DNA of 64,000 nt from Gracilaria gracilis. Lineage: Eukaryota; Rhodophyta; Florideophyceae; Gracilariales; Gracilariaceae. How positions within the stretch are numbered: the first letter of the stretch is position 1; every line of letters begins with the position of its first letter. The notes below the pieces were generated by a model, which saw only the letters and a program-made list of their open reading frames with translations, did no database searches and was not told the origin of the DNA. The stretch is taken from NCBI GenBank assembly GCA_030374805.1, contig JARGSG010000032.1:434001-498000 (forward strand). The letters run 5' to 3'. This document shows, one piece after another, positions 31,612 to 44,013 of the stretch. The translations under genes and the position numbers were made by a program.

Positions 31612-34600
31612 TTCTGGGCTACCTATTGCTTTCCTAGACCAGTGCTGTTGGCAAAAGATGTCAAATACATGAACTCTTTATCCGGAAAAATAATAAAAAT
31701 CTAATTGATGCCCTTTCTGAGACAAAAACACATAAATAAAGCATTGAAGAAAATGTAGAATCTTAAACATGTTTGATTCCACCCCTTCTGGTTTATTCTA
31801 AATCAACGTGGTATCATTCAGTTCCATATTCAAGAGCGAGAAACTACTTCCAATTCAATATTAATTGACGAACTGGGCAGAATCATATAATAAATATCAC
31901 CCGATTTCAGTACATCAATTTAAACAATGATGCATTTCAATTTGGATTTAAGAGACAATTCCAACAAAGCATGAAATGAAATTTGAATCTAAGTTGTATT
32001 GATAAACTTAATTACTTTTCTAGTATAGCTCTGGTTCTATCGCTTTATAGGTACACAGGGGTTCTGTTAAATACTGGATATCAATAAGTTCAATTGCGGT
32101 GGACAAGATAGCGTCAAAGAATCGGAAGGCTCGAGTCGCCGTAATAAAGCTGACAAAGACTGTAACCTTTTATTATAAAAGCGTATGTTTTTGAACGTTT
32201 TTGGTTTATGAGTGCAACCAGGATCAAAATAGCACACTGGTCATGATGAAGAATAAGAAAGCTGTGATCTTACCAAAAAAGAAGTTATATCGGATTCAAC
32301 CTGCAGTATAATACATCTAAAGTATTTCTTTTCACGTTTGAATTGAACACGCAAGACGGCGATGACGCTCACGCCCCTTCCATGAACTCTAAACTAATAC
32401 ATTTTGTATATTTAGACTTTTTGCCCTAAATGATCCTGGAGATGGCAGAGAGAAGAATAATTAACGTGAAAGCCGCTTTCACATTGACTGCGAGACAACT
32501 TCTCTGTCGCCCCCTTGGTAGCGTTTTGCACAAAACCTTAGAAAAGATCGTTCAAACCTCTGTTTGTAAGAAGATATGCGTTTTTATGACGAATGGATAC
32601 CGATGCGCTCGGCGATGGATGGTAATAATTGTGATTCTAGATTCATCTATTTAACTTCTCGGTAACTGTGAACCCTGTAGCTTCTCAGAATGACTGGGCA
32701 CGAACAGTAAATGTATATGACCGAATGGATCTGTAGGGTGCAATTAATAATGATGGATATGCTTGGAGGGATGATTTGCAGGATAACTGGAGCAAGAGTT
32801 AGACTAGCATATGTGATCTTTACAAAAAGTGTTGTAGTACCCGATCTCAGTAAGAAAACAATATAGTATTTAAATTTATGTTGAGAGCGCATCAGAACAT
32901 TATTGATGACTGTGTAGGCCTACTCAATATTTGGAAGAAAAACGAGATATCTTACTCCAAAGTTTTAGACCAATTCTATGGTTCGTCTATTTGGGTGGCA
33001 CAGGATTTACTCCGGACTATTTCAGGCTTGGTATCCTCACCTTTGATCTGCTAGGAAAACATGCAATTGTAGTTCAAATTCCATATATGGGTATATTAGC
33101 CATCTCGGCATATCAAATGCTCACATCTACATCGCGTAATTAGCGTGCCTAGTTCGCATCCTCACCATTATCGCTCCTATTTCTTTAACTGTACCTATCG
33201 TCCTGTTTATCTGTAGCTTCTATTCACCCATCTACTGAACAATAGTTCTACGCTTTTTGAACGATTTCTGTGGAACTGCTATGAATCATACGTGCGCTTC
33301 GAACATTGACTGTAATGGATGCCCTTCGTGAGTAAATGTGGGTATTGGTTATCGGCAACTTTTGAATTATGCAGGTCTCTGTCATCTTATTGTTGAGGTG
33401 CTGTGCGCCCCCAATGAGTAAGACCTGTCACGCCATCCACCTGTCCATTGCAATTCATCGGTAATGCATTTAAGGAGCACACCAAATTTTTGTGTCAGAA
33501 TCAAATGAAAAGCTTCCGCCGTACGTAGCTTCACATTCGAGTTGCTGCAAGAAATAAGAGAATGAACTTGTACCTGAAACAAAAGTATTAGCTCTCAAAT
33601 CTCTGTTAAAAGAAGGGAAGGTAAGAATTTCAAATATCAGGAAGAGGAGAACCAGAAAACGTTTGAGACTGAACACCAGGAACATACCTAACACAAACCC
33701 ATAGCTAGACGGAGAAGTAACCAAGGCTTCTTTCTGTCTATCGCTCAAATCGAACATGCATGCATTTTCAGAATCGTAAAGCAGGTGATAGCATCATATT
33801 AGATTCAACATAGTTGATATTAATCTCACCTTTTATGCATTCTCTCCACAAAAAAAATTTTCATCTAGAAATTGGTAATCCATGAGTCGGAAGACGAAGT
33901 TTTTTTGGGTTGTCATAAACACAAGCACATCAGTAATGTGAAATGTACACAGCACAAGGCGACATGGCTACAAATATAAACTTGCGCGATTCCATAGCAT
34001 GAAGATAATACGTAAGGTTAGGGAAGTAGAAGGCGTATACGTAGAGTCCTTTAATTCTAAAACATGTTAAGAGACGGAATCGATTATGGCAGCGAGTTTG
34101 GAAGCCACCGTGGCGTTGGAGGTTGTGGCGACGTTGGGAAAGATACTCAAAGCGATTTCGTTGGGAAGGTCGCACTGGCGGTGATGATAGCACTGTCCAT
34201 GAACATTGTGGAGGTGGCGACGGTGGACCCAACGACGACGGTAGTGGCGAAAGCGACAGTGGCGGGGCTTCAACGGTGGTGGTGGCGGTAAAAATGGCGG
34301 TAATGGCGGCCAGCTTGCAAACGCCTTTTATAGAGATTCAACTGGTGTTAACGTTAGAGAATATCCGAACACAGATTATACTACCAGGGCAACTCTTCCA
34401 TGTCAGTACACTTTTTGTATGTGTACGTAAATGAAACTTTCGTTTCCCGTTCATGCCTTTTGAAGCAAAAGCACGTGATTTAAACTCAAATACACTTCGC
34501 GTTCATCACGCTTCTCAGGAACTTGTTCACTCTCTCACCATCTCGACATTTTCCTTCCTTGTTATTCTTCCTTTTTATTCTTCACTTAATTCTCCCTACA

Positions 34601-35021
34601 TTTTCGTCCTTCTCTGTACCGTGCCATGCTAGTACTGTAGAAATAAAACGCGTGGCTGTTATTATGTCACGCCCAGTGTGCATTTTCGACAGGCCAAAAA
34701 TGGCCGAAAATGGGCCGTGGGTGGGCCCATAAGTGACCTTAATTTCCTATACGAAAATAGTTCTAAATATGTTCGTAATATGCCCGATTTTGTGCCTTTT
34801 AATATAGTACGAAATAATGCCAACTAACGGAGGATAAAGTGCGTACGAAATGGGAGCAAAATGGTACAGTATTTTTGAACCAAAGATGGTCTTAATCTGA
34901 CGTCAGATGTCCAGAAACTGGTCATAACTTAACTTTAATATATTCCAAAGTAGTACAAAGTACGAACTAAATTAGTCCAGAACACAGCTTATAATAGTTC
35001 CAAGAACAGTTCCAATGTTTA
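31612..35021. other. AT-rich interior of the inverted-repeat region, no supported gene
   Basis: Short frames only. A 95-codon minus frame (33470-33757) has a hydrophobic segment preceded by FDLSDRQKEALVTSPSSYGF, but it is too short to assign. A GGCCAAAAATGGCC motif near 34692 starts a non-coding repeat-like stretch that runs to about 35000. Confidence 0.35.
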
Positions 35022-35654
35022 CATCAGCGCTTCGAGAAGCTGGCTTCTCAAAGAAAATGGTCGCAAAGCTCTTTTGAGACAGTTTCGATTGTGAAAAAAG
35101 AATTCCTTTTTGGAATCGTTTTTTAGAATGCTAAAGGAAAACTCATTTGAGCTTTTGTTTTATTTACTTTAATTTGCTAATGTACTTTGCATATGACAGG
35201 TTTAAAATATTCTTTAGAGATAGGCGTTATTTCACAGTACCAAGCATTTGGTGCGAAGAGGATAAAATCTTTGTAGAGGGTTAATATGAAGAAAAGGAAA
35301 TTTTGGAGTCAAACTGGTTACAAAGCCAAATCTGGGAAACTCTGGATGTTTTTTTTCCTTGCATTCTCATTTGTTGGTACTAAAATGATCCAAACGGGGT
35401 GTCTGTCCAGAAAGACAGAAAAATGCGCCGTGTGACACGGCGCATTTGTAGATCAAAATATCCAGCTCAGTGGCATTACTTTTGAAACAGCTGTAAGCTT
35501 TCTATATATAAGCGGTAGATTTTGCGACCCCGCCAATTTCGAAAGAGATCACCAAAAACATGCAGACCTCTAATTTTTAAGCAGATTTTGATTGAGAATT
35601 GTGCACTTTAGATCAAAACACCTAGCTTTGCTTCCGTAGTAGGAGCTTTGCGAT
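35022..35654 (-). repeat. Right arm of the large inverted repeat (uninterrupted)
   Basis: 633 bp, matching the left arm in reverse. It includes a perfect 12-bp-stem hairpin at 35421-35447 (AAATGCGCCGTG, loop TGA, then the complement) and a second imperfect hairpin at 35030-35053. It serves as the empty-site reference for the Gypsy insertion in the other arm. Confidence 0.85.
35421..35447. repeat. Perfect hairpin in the inverted-repeat arm
   Basis: A 12-bp stem (AAATGCGCCGTG) with a TGA loop. The left-arm counterpart (25257-25279) keeps most of the stem with a compensating change in the loop region. A second small stem (CTGTC...GACAG) lies beside it in both arms. Confidence 0.8.
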
Positions 35655-36338
35655 AAGAAAATTGAAAGCTGGCCCATGATGCCGTAAGAATAGCTCGTGA
35701 TGCAGACGAATTTCAGCCCGAAACTAGTTGTAACTCTCTCGCGTATGGATCCACGATGGATCCTTTACTCGCAGCTCCGACAAACTGCAAGTGACCGCGT
35801 CCGACGGGTGCAGTGAGAATGTGACCGAGGAGTACCAGTGAACGGCCGGCAGTTTTCCAAGTCCATTTCCGACTTTGAATCCACCACGAGCAATGCATTC
35901 GTTATCGAAGCCCATCGATGCGTTTTATACTTTCTCGCGCTCCGCTCTGCTCCCCCGCCCCACCGACCGCGTAATCGAGCTGCGTTAAGCACCCCCGCAA
36001 CGCAACAGCATATGTCCCATTCTCACAACACCCTGAACACCCCATGCAAATCAAGCAACCTTCATATGAGCCCTTTCCACGTCGTTATCTCTCTCGTTGG
36101 GCTGCCATACACGTCTGAAAACTTGTCGGTCTAACAACCTTCATCATCTTCATTACCACCCTACCTTCGTCACGCCTGCGTCCAACCAGCTCCTACTTTT
36201 CCCTCTTCTGTCCAACGTAATCAAGCACCTAACAACCAAAGGCCACATTTTGGTTACACGACTTTGCAGCCTCGACCGATTCATTCCTTGCCACCACTAC
36301 AGCCTCGCTGCAACACTGTCGCGCCTTACAACTGTTTT
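35655..36338. other. No gene recognised
   Basis: Overlapping short frames on both strands without motifs. Moderate GC content. Confidence 0.35.
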
Positions 36339-36392
36339 CACAAGATGCATGAAATATGCAAGTTCCACAAGATGCATGAAATATGCAAGTTC
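36339..36392. repeat. Tandem duplication, 2 x 27 bp
   Basis: Two identical 27-bp units beginning CACAAGATGCATGAAATATG, followed by a partial third (CACAAG). Confidence 0.85.
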
Positions 36393-36699
36393 CACAAGTA
36401 CGTTCCAAAGGGACACATATGACACGGGTCTGGGAACTGCGGTGGAGCGGTAGAGGCTGACAAACCGAGGGTGATGGTGTTGTGTGCACCAACTGCATCA
36501 TGCATGGGCAGGTATATACGATGGTCGATGCGATGCTTGCTGTATCACGAATTGCATAAAGCTCGATTTGCGATTTGCACATATTGTGTTGCTCATGTTC
36601 CGGCCATGGCCAGAGTCCTGGCAGCCAGTAGAATAAACACTCCGAATTCGGCATGCCACAATTGGATGGATGACTCCCAAGATGCTGACCTTGACTTGG

Positions 36700-37509
36700 T
36701 CACTCTTGTGCAGGATTGAAATCCGTCAGGGCGCCAATGATTAACTCCGTACACACAGTCACATTGGTAGAGAACACGGTATGCAGTGCAATGTCATTGT
36801 GAGCCTCGACTACCATGCGTGTATCGGCAACTAGATGAAGGAAAGTTCTGAGATCCGATACCAACTGCGTGCGACGGGCGTGATAAGCAAAACGAAAGTC
36901 AGTGGATGAAGCCAACACAAAGACAAGAGCGGAGTACGAACAATTGTGCGGAAAAGGAGCCAACATTCGGATGAATACAAGAGGACGCACGACTGCGACG
37001 TGCGCGTTCGTTAGCGGCATAAAAAGGAATCCTCCTGAGACGACCAGTGGAAAGACGGAGCACTGCACGACGATGGGCGCTGCGTTGACAACAGCCGCAT
37101 CGACCGTCGAAACGCTGTGGCCGCCAAAGGTGCAGGGGCACAAGAGTTGCAAAAGCGGAGCAGTTGTGGGCGAAAGGAAAAGATTCATCAGAGGCGGCGG
37201 GGACGGTAACCATCGTTTGAGCGGGCGAGCAGTGGGAAAGGCGAATGCGAAGGTCATTGCGCGCGAGACACAGAGCGATGCGCGACAGTGCATCGTGTTA
37301 TGGGACAGAGAGGAAGAGACTCGAAATAAAGTTGGTTGCGCCTGCAGGCGCAAAATATGATGTCGCACAAATGTGTGTCGTTCGAAGAGCAATTCTTTTC
37401 TGGTTGGATAAAACGAAGTGAAAAGGTGCCTCAAAAGGGGGAGTTTTGAAACTCGCATGACGTGTATGATTCGGAGCTCGTAGGGCCCGTTGGCAGGCAA
37501 TTCCAGCAC
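36700..37509 (-). CDS. Hypothetical protein, 269 aa, doubtful
   Basis: An open minus-strand frame in GC-richer DNA with several hydrophobic stretches (for example LVVSGGFLFMPL and ALVFVLASSTDF). No family is recognised. A 152-codon plus-strand frame (36902-37360) overlaps it, so the strand is uncertain. It may be a chance frame. Confidence 0.22.
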   Translation of the reverse strand: MLELPANGPYELRIIHVMRVSKLPLLRHLFTSFYPTRKELLFERHTFVRHHILRLQAQPTLFRVSSSLSHNTMHCRASLCVSRAMTFAFAFPTARPLKRWLPSPPPLMNLFLSPTTAPLLQLLCPCTFGGHSVSTVDAAVVNAAPIVVQCSVFPLVVSGGFLFMPLTNAHVAVVRPLVFIRMLAPFPHNCSYSALVFVLASSTDFRFAYHARRTQLVSDLRTFLHLVADTRMVVEAHNDIALHTVFSTNVTVCTELIIGALTDFNPAQE

Positions 37510-39017
37510 ATGAATCCATCAGTTTGATCCTCGTTGTGAGATGTGCACGTAAAGGCTGCCGGCTCATTCGGCTTCATGCCGATAGAATCTGAAGCGTGTA
37601 TTGATTTCACCCGTGAACTTGCTTATTTTTCATCCGCATGAACTCACCCTGACTGCCATTCGACCGTGCTTTTACCTCCCAAGTCGACAAGAGTGGCGAG
37701 ATTTGCGAATAATCAGAGAAATTTGGTGATGATTGCGATGCTGTGCGGTGCTACAGCAGCTTGATGCAAGACGTTTAGTCTGGCCTGGTTAACAGTATGA
37801 TCAAATGGCCAGTTGGAAGCCATTGATCGCGCTTCAACTATAGTATGCCGCTTGTGTGCATCCATAACGTCCTTGGTCGTCTAACGGACTTAGTGTACTC
37901 CAATCCTTCTTCGACGAATCCAAGTTGCTCGGTTTAGTACCACAGCTTCTCTTTCATTAACAATGCGATCGAGTCTGATCTAGCCTTCGTGCTTATCATG
38001 GCCTCGAAACGATGCATTACGTATATTCAGGGTACGAAGCACAAAGCCCCACATGTTTTGCCCTTTGATTTTTTGGATAAGTTGCTTATCATTAGTACCA
38101 AGCTGTACGTGGCAAAGAAAGTTGATGAAAGTTTAAGACTACGATGCGGAAAGGAAGATGTCGCTGTTTATGACGACGAGAGCACTGCTAAATCGCATTG
38201 GCACCGAAACCATATAGCGATATGCTTTGTACATCATAACCTCTTTGGCTCTTGTATGTGCCAAGAGGAATGGAACTGGAGTGGTTGTTGAGAATATAAA
38301 ACTGACATTCGCATTGTTCTCATATGTGAAGCGGAGCACTCAGACTTAGGCTGAATATCAAGCCGAGTTCATATTCAGTAGTATGGAGCATAATAAAGAT
38401 GCCAAAGCTAGATCCGGTGGAGATCCAGTGCATAGCGTTGTACCAGCCCAATCGAAACATGGACGTTCGTAAGCATATGCCGGACATTAATGCTCACGTT
38501 ATCATTCGTTTTTCCTTGTTTCTCTACACTGTAAACTTTCATAGCTATGGGTGCTCTCTTGTGCAGATGAAATCCGATCTGGAGTTATTGCCATTAGTTA
38601 GCAAGCAAATATCTGTTTCTTCGTGGCTAGTTTGATCGTTTTTTCGCAACTTCAGAAAAGGGTTGCTTTGTTATTAGGAGCCGTTGTCAGCGCAGCATGA
38701 GAACCTAAATGGCAGTTGAAAATGATCCCGGCTGAGTTCAGGAAAGCAATGGCCCTGCCGAGCAGCAGAGATTGGACTTTCATCTGTGCAGTGCTCAGGG
38801 TCACAGTACAATGCAGGAGAGTGCACGCAAAAAGGCTGTGCGAAGCCTTGGAACAAAGGCAATATGGCAACGTTGAGTGAAACGTTGAGAATGATGCCTC
38901 AAAAGTATTGTAACAAGAAGTGACTTCAGTTCGAATATGTTAACAGTTGAAGCAATGCTAGAGGGGTCCGGTTAGTATCTTTAAAAAGATTAGGCCATTC
39001 TGCAGTTGGCAACTACG
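37510..39017. other. No gene recognised
   Basis: Small frames only. A 100-codon plus frame at 37989-38291 contains KRCITYIQGTKH, which faintly recalls a Copia RNase H region, but nothing nearby supports a retroelement. Confidence 0.35.
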
Positions 39018-39468
39018 CTAGTGTTCGACCTGCTCTGAGACGAATTTCTTGATGTCTTCCATCACAATCGCACTGGTCTTTTCCATGGCACCATTCATAA
39101 CAAATGAGAACAGATACAAAAACTTCTGAAATTGAGGTTGAACTCCGCTGTGATCTTCTTTTTGTCGTCCTTGGACTCAAACTCAAGTGTGTCTTGAGAT
39201 CTGAACAGTTTTGCGAGGACTACAAACTGATACAAGCCGGGTTTCTCGTACTTGACGCATGTGTAGTCCACTTCAATTTCGGAGCCTTGGAGGCTGAAGG
39301 CGCAGTCATACTTGGTGCCTTCCCCACGCGCGCCAGCAGGTCGAAGGCTGCAAGTTCGGATTTGGTAATACTCACATCCCATTTAGCCAAATTTGTCCAG
39401 TCGGACATTAGTTTCCCCACGCTATCGCGCGCCAATGGAACGATGACTGAGGCGCGGTACTTAACCAT
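39018..39468 (-). pseudogene. SRPBCC/START-like small-ligand-binding protein, frameshifted twice
   Basis: Starts at the ATG at 39468 with VKYRASVIVPLARDSVGKLM and DWTNLAKWDVSITKSE, which fits the first strand and helices of the SRPBCC (polyketide-cyclase/START-like) fold. It switches frame near 39318-39326 to EGTKYDCAFSLQGSEIEVDY and FRSQDTLEFES. It switches again near a run of five A at 39118-39122, then ends in MNGAMEKTSAIVMEDIKKFV, the long C-terminal helix, with the stop at 39018-39020. About 150 codons in total is a normal length for the family. Both shifts could be sequencing indels (the second lies in a homopolymer), in which case the gene may be functional. The ligand is unknown. Confidence 0.55.
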
Positions 39469-40812
39469 CTGTAGTTGACGTCTTCACTGGGATTACGGTG
39501 TCTTGATAAGTTGATGGAGCAATGCAGAGATTCGCATTTTTGACTGCGAGAGGGAACGTGGTATATACGGAATTCATAGAGCGCATTGCGCAGATAGAGC
39601 GAGATGTGATGAATACGTACGACAGTTCCGTCAACCGCACAGCGAAACAATTGTGGCCCAGGTTCACCCAGAAGAAAACGCGTTGCTGCCCGAAGTTGAG
39701 ATATTGTTGGTCAAGCTTTCAGTTGATGCACGCCGACACGTGCATCGAGCGGGGGCGGGCCGTTACAGCCCACCTCCGTTCTTTCATTCAATTCAATCAA
39801 ATGGCATCTTCCATCCCGGATTACGTTCGCACGTTTGCTCGCAGTATTTTAATTTCTGGTTTTCTTCGGCCATCGATGCCCAGTATCTGTCATCGATGTG
39901 CGTGTCGTCTGTGTGTCTATAATCTACATCGTAATCATAGTTTTCCTGGACCTTCTTAGGATACAGACCCATCTTTGACTACACTTTTCAGAGGAGCTCA
40001 GTGTGCACACTCTGAAGGAGACGCGTTGAAGAAAGGCAACAAGCGAAGCGAACTGAAAAGTAAAGAGAGCTTATCGCCAGCAAATGCAGCCAATATTTGT
40101 TGCTGACTTCCCGCCCATAAGCTGATATCCTAACCTCATGTCAAACGAATTGACATAAGGGCTGACGATAGCTTGAAAACACCACAAAAATGTGACCATT
40201 TACTGCTGTCTGAGCCTTGAAGGCGGTATTTTGTGCTGGAATTTTTCGGCAGCATTTCGTTAGGAGCAGCGAGTGAGAAGTTCATCTCAGGTCTACCATG
40301 ATATACGGTTCGAATCGGTAGGTTCTAGTATTTGGCATGGAATCGAGTGATTGGTAACTCTGTCGGATCCGTTGTATCAGGAATGAGAAAATAGAAAACG
40401 TAATTCGTAAGCTGGTAAGACTGTTCGGCTTGGCAAACACATTCCTTCGCTTACTCTCAGCATGGCTGAAGCTGGAATATTATGTCCCTTCCAGAGGTAG
40501 AAGGGCATCTGATTCCTCTTCAATTCGATCCTTCCGCTCTTAGAATACCAATAATATATCTATTAGTTCGAAACGATACAGAACCGAAGGTCCAGTATTC
40601 GTGAGCGATGGCACTAGAAACTGCAATCTACTCGCATCCATACCGAGGGAATAGAAACGTTAACCCTGAGATTCTCGGTAGAGCCAACCTGTTACGCTCA
40701 AAGACAAAGAATTGCACCCCCACGCACCGAACAATGAGTCTGCAGTCTATATCTAGTAAGCCATACGAGTGTCTACTGCAACACCGTAGTTTAAACGAGT
40801 TAGTTCTGGGTG
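39469..40812. other. No gene recognised
   Basis: Short frames only. A GGTTCGAATC string near 40311 resembles a tRNA B box, but no cloverleaf can be drawn around it. Confidence 0.4.
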
Positions 40813-41660
40813 TCATGGTAGATTTCCTGGTAGTTTCATGCTGCCAAGCAGAGCTCCAAGCTTCACTATCTCAGCTTTCATAGTATCCAAAGGATCAGGG
40901 TGAATGCGTTTGATCATCTCAGTTTCATTTTTCACCTCATCATCCGCAGGGTCCAGCTTGTAGGCCATCTTGTATGATGTCAATGCCTTTTCCACCTGTT
41001 CAAGCTCTGCCAAGCATTTGCCGCATCCTTTGTGCCCAGAACCGCTTTCGGGCTCAATCTGCATTGCTGCCTCGTAGTCTTCTAACGCCATGTCATAATC
41101 CTCCAATGCTTTATAACACTTCGCCCTACCTAATCGCAACGAAGCACTTAAAGTTTCACTAGGCATGAACTTCAAGTACGCCGTTTCAACCCGAATCGCG
41201 TTCGAGTAACAGCTCATGGCCTCACCAAACTCATTTGCTTCGAGAGCTTCTCGGGCAGCATTAATGGTGGAATCAAGTTTATCGCGGAAGCGTCGTTGCA
41301 TACAGTATTTACACAGCTGGTATCAATCCTTGAAGCTGCGGAAACAGCCTCATCATACCTTCTTTGATCAATTAATGATTCAACCAGGCCCACGATGCAC
41401 ATCTGGAAAGTAAGATCCCCAACAGATCCACCTCGCTCGTTCTCAAGCCTATGCAAAGCAGTCCAGTAATCTTCTTCAGCTCCGACGGAATTACCGCTGA
41501 ACAATTGTGCAGCACCTCTACCACCTTGCGCCCTTGCGTTATCAGGGTCTAATCTCAACGCTTCTTCATACAGAGCTATCGCTTCATCGTTATCGCCATG
41601 GCGATGGCACCATCAAGCATTCTTTTATGTGCCTCTGCACCGTTTTCCTACGACGGCGTT
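40813..41660 (-). pseudogene. TPR-repeat protein, frameshifted
   Basis: Reading the minus strand, three frames join in order. HKRMLDGAIAM (from about 41640) passes to NDEAIALYEEALRLDPDNA through a shift near 41600. That frame continues through a second TPR-like pair and shifts again near 41300 to INAAREALEANEFGEAMSCY, CYKALEDYDMALEDYEAAMQ and KCLAELEQVEKALTSYKMAY. These are typical 34-residue TPR helices (protein-protein binding). A TAG lies in frame just above 41640. The C-terminal tail ends at 40813. It directly follows the PB1 segment on the same strand, so it may be the end of one CBS-PB1-TPR protein or a separate gene. Shifts and stops argue for a relic, though missed introns could account for part of it. 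Confidence 0.65.
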
Positions 41661-41830
41661 AATAAAACGGGACACGATAATCCCCTCTTCAGAGTGGTCA
41701 TCGTGGTACTGTCATCTCGAGAATCTTCCGAATCTGGTCTCGAAGACTTCGACGAGAACTCGGTTCTTACGGAGTTTAAGTGCTGGTGGGAGCTCCCGAT
41801 AATCGAACTTGGATTTCAGGAAACAGGTGA

Positions 41831-43110
41831 TTATATTTGGCTGGTTGTCGCGTGCTCTACTTCCCAAACTTTCAAAAACACTGTTTTGCTTTGCATATCC
41901 AGATAGTCTTCAAAACGTGATTCCAAGTCTTCGTCATTTGATATAAAAATCTCATCCTTATCCTCATCCAGGTATTTGATCTTGATGGCCCCTGCACTAC
42001 ATGAACCTGCAAAACAACGACGAAAATCCAAGACAAACTGGTCATATGATCCAGGGCCGACATCCATTGAAACTTTGATCCTTCGATATTCGTTGTCTAT
42101 ATCTCTGATTCTGAACGACGCAACTGGAGTATCTGGAGAAATCATTTGGCCTTGCGAGCTGAAAGAGAGCGTGCTGGATGGACCCGAAGGTCAGTAGCTA
42201 AATTGGCTTCTCGTAGATGGCGAGAGTGATGGATGAGAACACTAACTCGGGATACTTCGAGGTTGTAGTTGAAGGTGAGGGATCAGATGAAAACGGTCTT
42301 CCGAAATAAATTCGCTCTGGACATTGGAAAACAAACTTCTGAATATACTAATGATGCTGCCATGACTGCAAACTGCCGCTTGACTGTAGTGTGACCCAGT
42401 TTTGGGAGGCACCACGCGAGAAGTGTCATCGACTGCTGTTTGAAGACCAACTAGTGTTTCGTTGGCTAACTCAAGGACATCAACAAGTCTAATGAAAACG
42501 CATGTATTATTTTCGGCAACAGGCAAATGACGAAATTCACACGCCGGCATACGATGAAGAGATTCCAAAATGGTATAGTCAGGACTTGCGGAATCCGGAT
42601 TTTTTGTCATTACATGTCTGGGCAGAGTTGAATATGGATTCAAACTCTTTGCAACGACTCTGCTTGCTCCATCATGGCAGGTAAAGATACCTTCCAGAAC
42701 GTTGTTGTTGTCAACGACAACAATAGCCGCAAGACGTTCTCGCACAAAAGTCTTGCAATCTTCAACGATGCTGTGACCTGCTGTAAGCGTAGCGAAATGA
42801 GAGCGCTCAACCATAGGCCCTAAAGTTGGGGTTTCATTCGTTTCGCGAGTAGCCCGCATAAATTCAAAGCCTCGGCGCGAAAGAATCATCGAGTAGGTCA
42901 CTGAAAGTCTTGCAATGGTATCATACGCCAAGTTGAGAACATCGACAATGCTGAGCACCGACCCATTCTCAGAATGAACATCTTGTTCAGATTGAATCTG
43001 GATGTGGCGAAAACGACTTCCACCGATAAGATCGAGGGCGCTTGCAGGTGATTCAGATTGGAGATAAGGGATGGACTGCACGGTCATTATCTGTGACGCC
43101 TTCTTAAGTT
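41831..43110 (-). pseudogene. CBS-domain plus PB1-domain protein (CBSCBSPB-like), incomplete
   Basis: The minus-strand frame from about 43110 gives the second half of a CBS pair (FRHIQIQSEQ...SIVDVLNLAYDTIARL). A second pair follows: RERLAAIVVVDNNNVLEGIF, PRHVMTKNPDSASPD, EFRHLPVAENNTCVFIRLVDVLELA. After in-frame TAG (about 42239) and TGA stops, the same frame continues into a PB1 domain with the acidic OPCA motif (IKIKYLDEDKDEIFISNDEDL), ending at 41831. Plants and algae have CBS-CBS-PB1 proteins of this order, thought to sense adenine nucleotides and bind partners through PB1. The first half of the first CBS pair is missing: an in-frame TAA lies at about 43113. A single 100-bp intron between CBS and PB1 would remove both internal stops, so it might still be expressed. 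Confidence 0.7.
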
Positions 43111-44013
43111 ACTGTCCATGTTTTCACTTCCTCAAATACACTTGAAAACATATCGGCTGATGGCAATACCGACCAAGGCACGATGGCGACGACGGTAGCA
43201 ATGATAGAATCCACTCCCCCGTCAGCCTCAAGATGATGACCGTCATAAGACTAGCACCTTCCCGAAATGACACACTGTAACCGACACTTGCGGTCTACAT
43301 TGGCAACTGTTGATCAATGATAAGATGGCCCTGCAGATGACCATGCACATAGCCGTGCACGGCACGTGTGACAGAATGTGACCAATGCCACGCAACAACC
43401 GTTTGCATTGCGCCCATTTCTGGTACAACAAGAAAATTACGACCTCAAAACGGTCGAATTGCGGTGCATCAACTCGTTTTTTGAAATTGATCTCCGCCAT
43501 GAAGGCTGTACACCGGCCATATTTTGCCACTGCGCCATTATTTTGGAATAAATTAGGGCACAATCATGTCCGTAAATAGCCTAAAATCACTGTTCATAGG
43601 GACGTCAGGATTGCTATCATCTCAAAAAGTGAATCACTTTTGGTACCGTCACAGCTCAGTTCCAATACGAGAATATTGAAGGAAGAGAGGCAGTCGCCTG
43701 AAGATTTCAGTGCCCCCTCGGAACGAGCGTTCTCGGAAACTTATGAAAGAGAAGTTTTGTTAGGCAAAGTAGTCTGAGAATGTGGAGTGTCAACAAATTT
43801 AAGGGTATCAATTCTGATACCGAATCTAAGTTGTGGATTTCTACGAAGTACGTTTTCACGTTTCTATTCGTCTACAATGTTGTAGAAGCATCTAGAATTA
43901 TCTAGAAAATAAATATACTTACATATATCTAGAACATTCTGGAAATATCTACAGAAAAACATTGTATATCTTTGTTTAATCTAACATAGAAATTGTCTGC
44001 GAGTCTAAGGCAT
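43111..44013. other. Intergenic; probably contains the 5' LTR of the Copia element
   Basis: No gene. The region just before the Copia frame should hold its LTR, but because the 3' end of the element is missing from the window I cannot define the LTR by comparison. A GTTCATAGGG string near 43593 matches the end of the MITE family at 14885 and 63338, but no partner end is nearby. Confidence 0.35.

Noticed and set aside
33470..33757. Hydrophobic 95-codon minus-strand frame resembling the start of a transporter
   Set aside because: Too short, one helix at most, and no continuation in any frame.
36902..37360. 152-codon plus-strand frame
   Set aside because: Overlaps a longer minus frame, has no motif, and neither strand is convincing.
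37989..38291. Possible Copia RNase H fragment (KRCITYIQGTKH)
   Set aside because: Only one weak motif, with no flanking Copia blocks in any frame.
40295..40335. Possible tRNA (GGTTCGAATC B-box-like string)
   Set aside because: No matching A box, acceptor stem or anticodon arm can be drawn around it.
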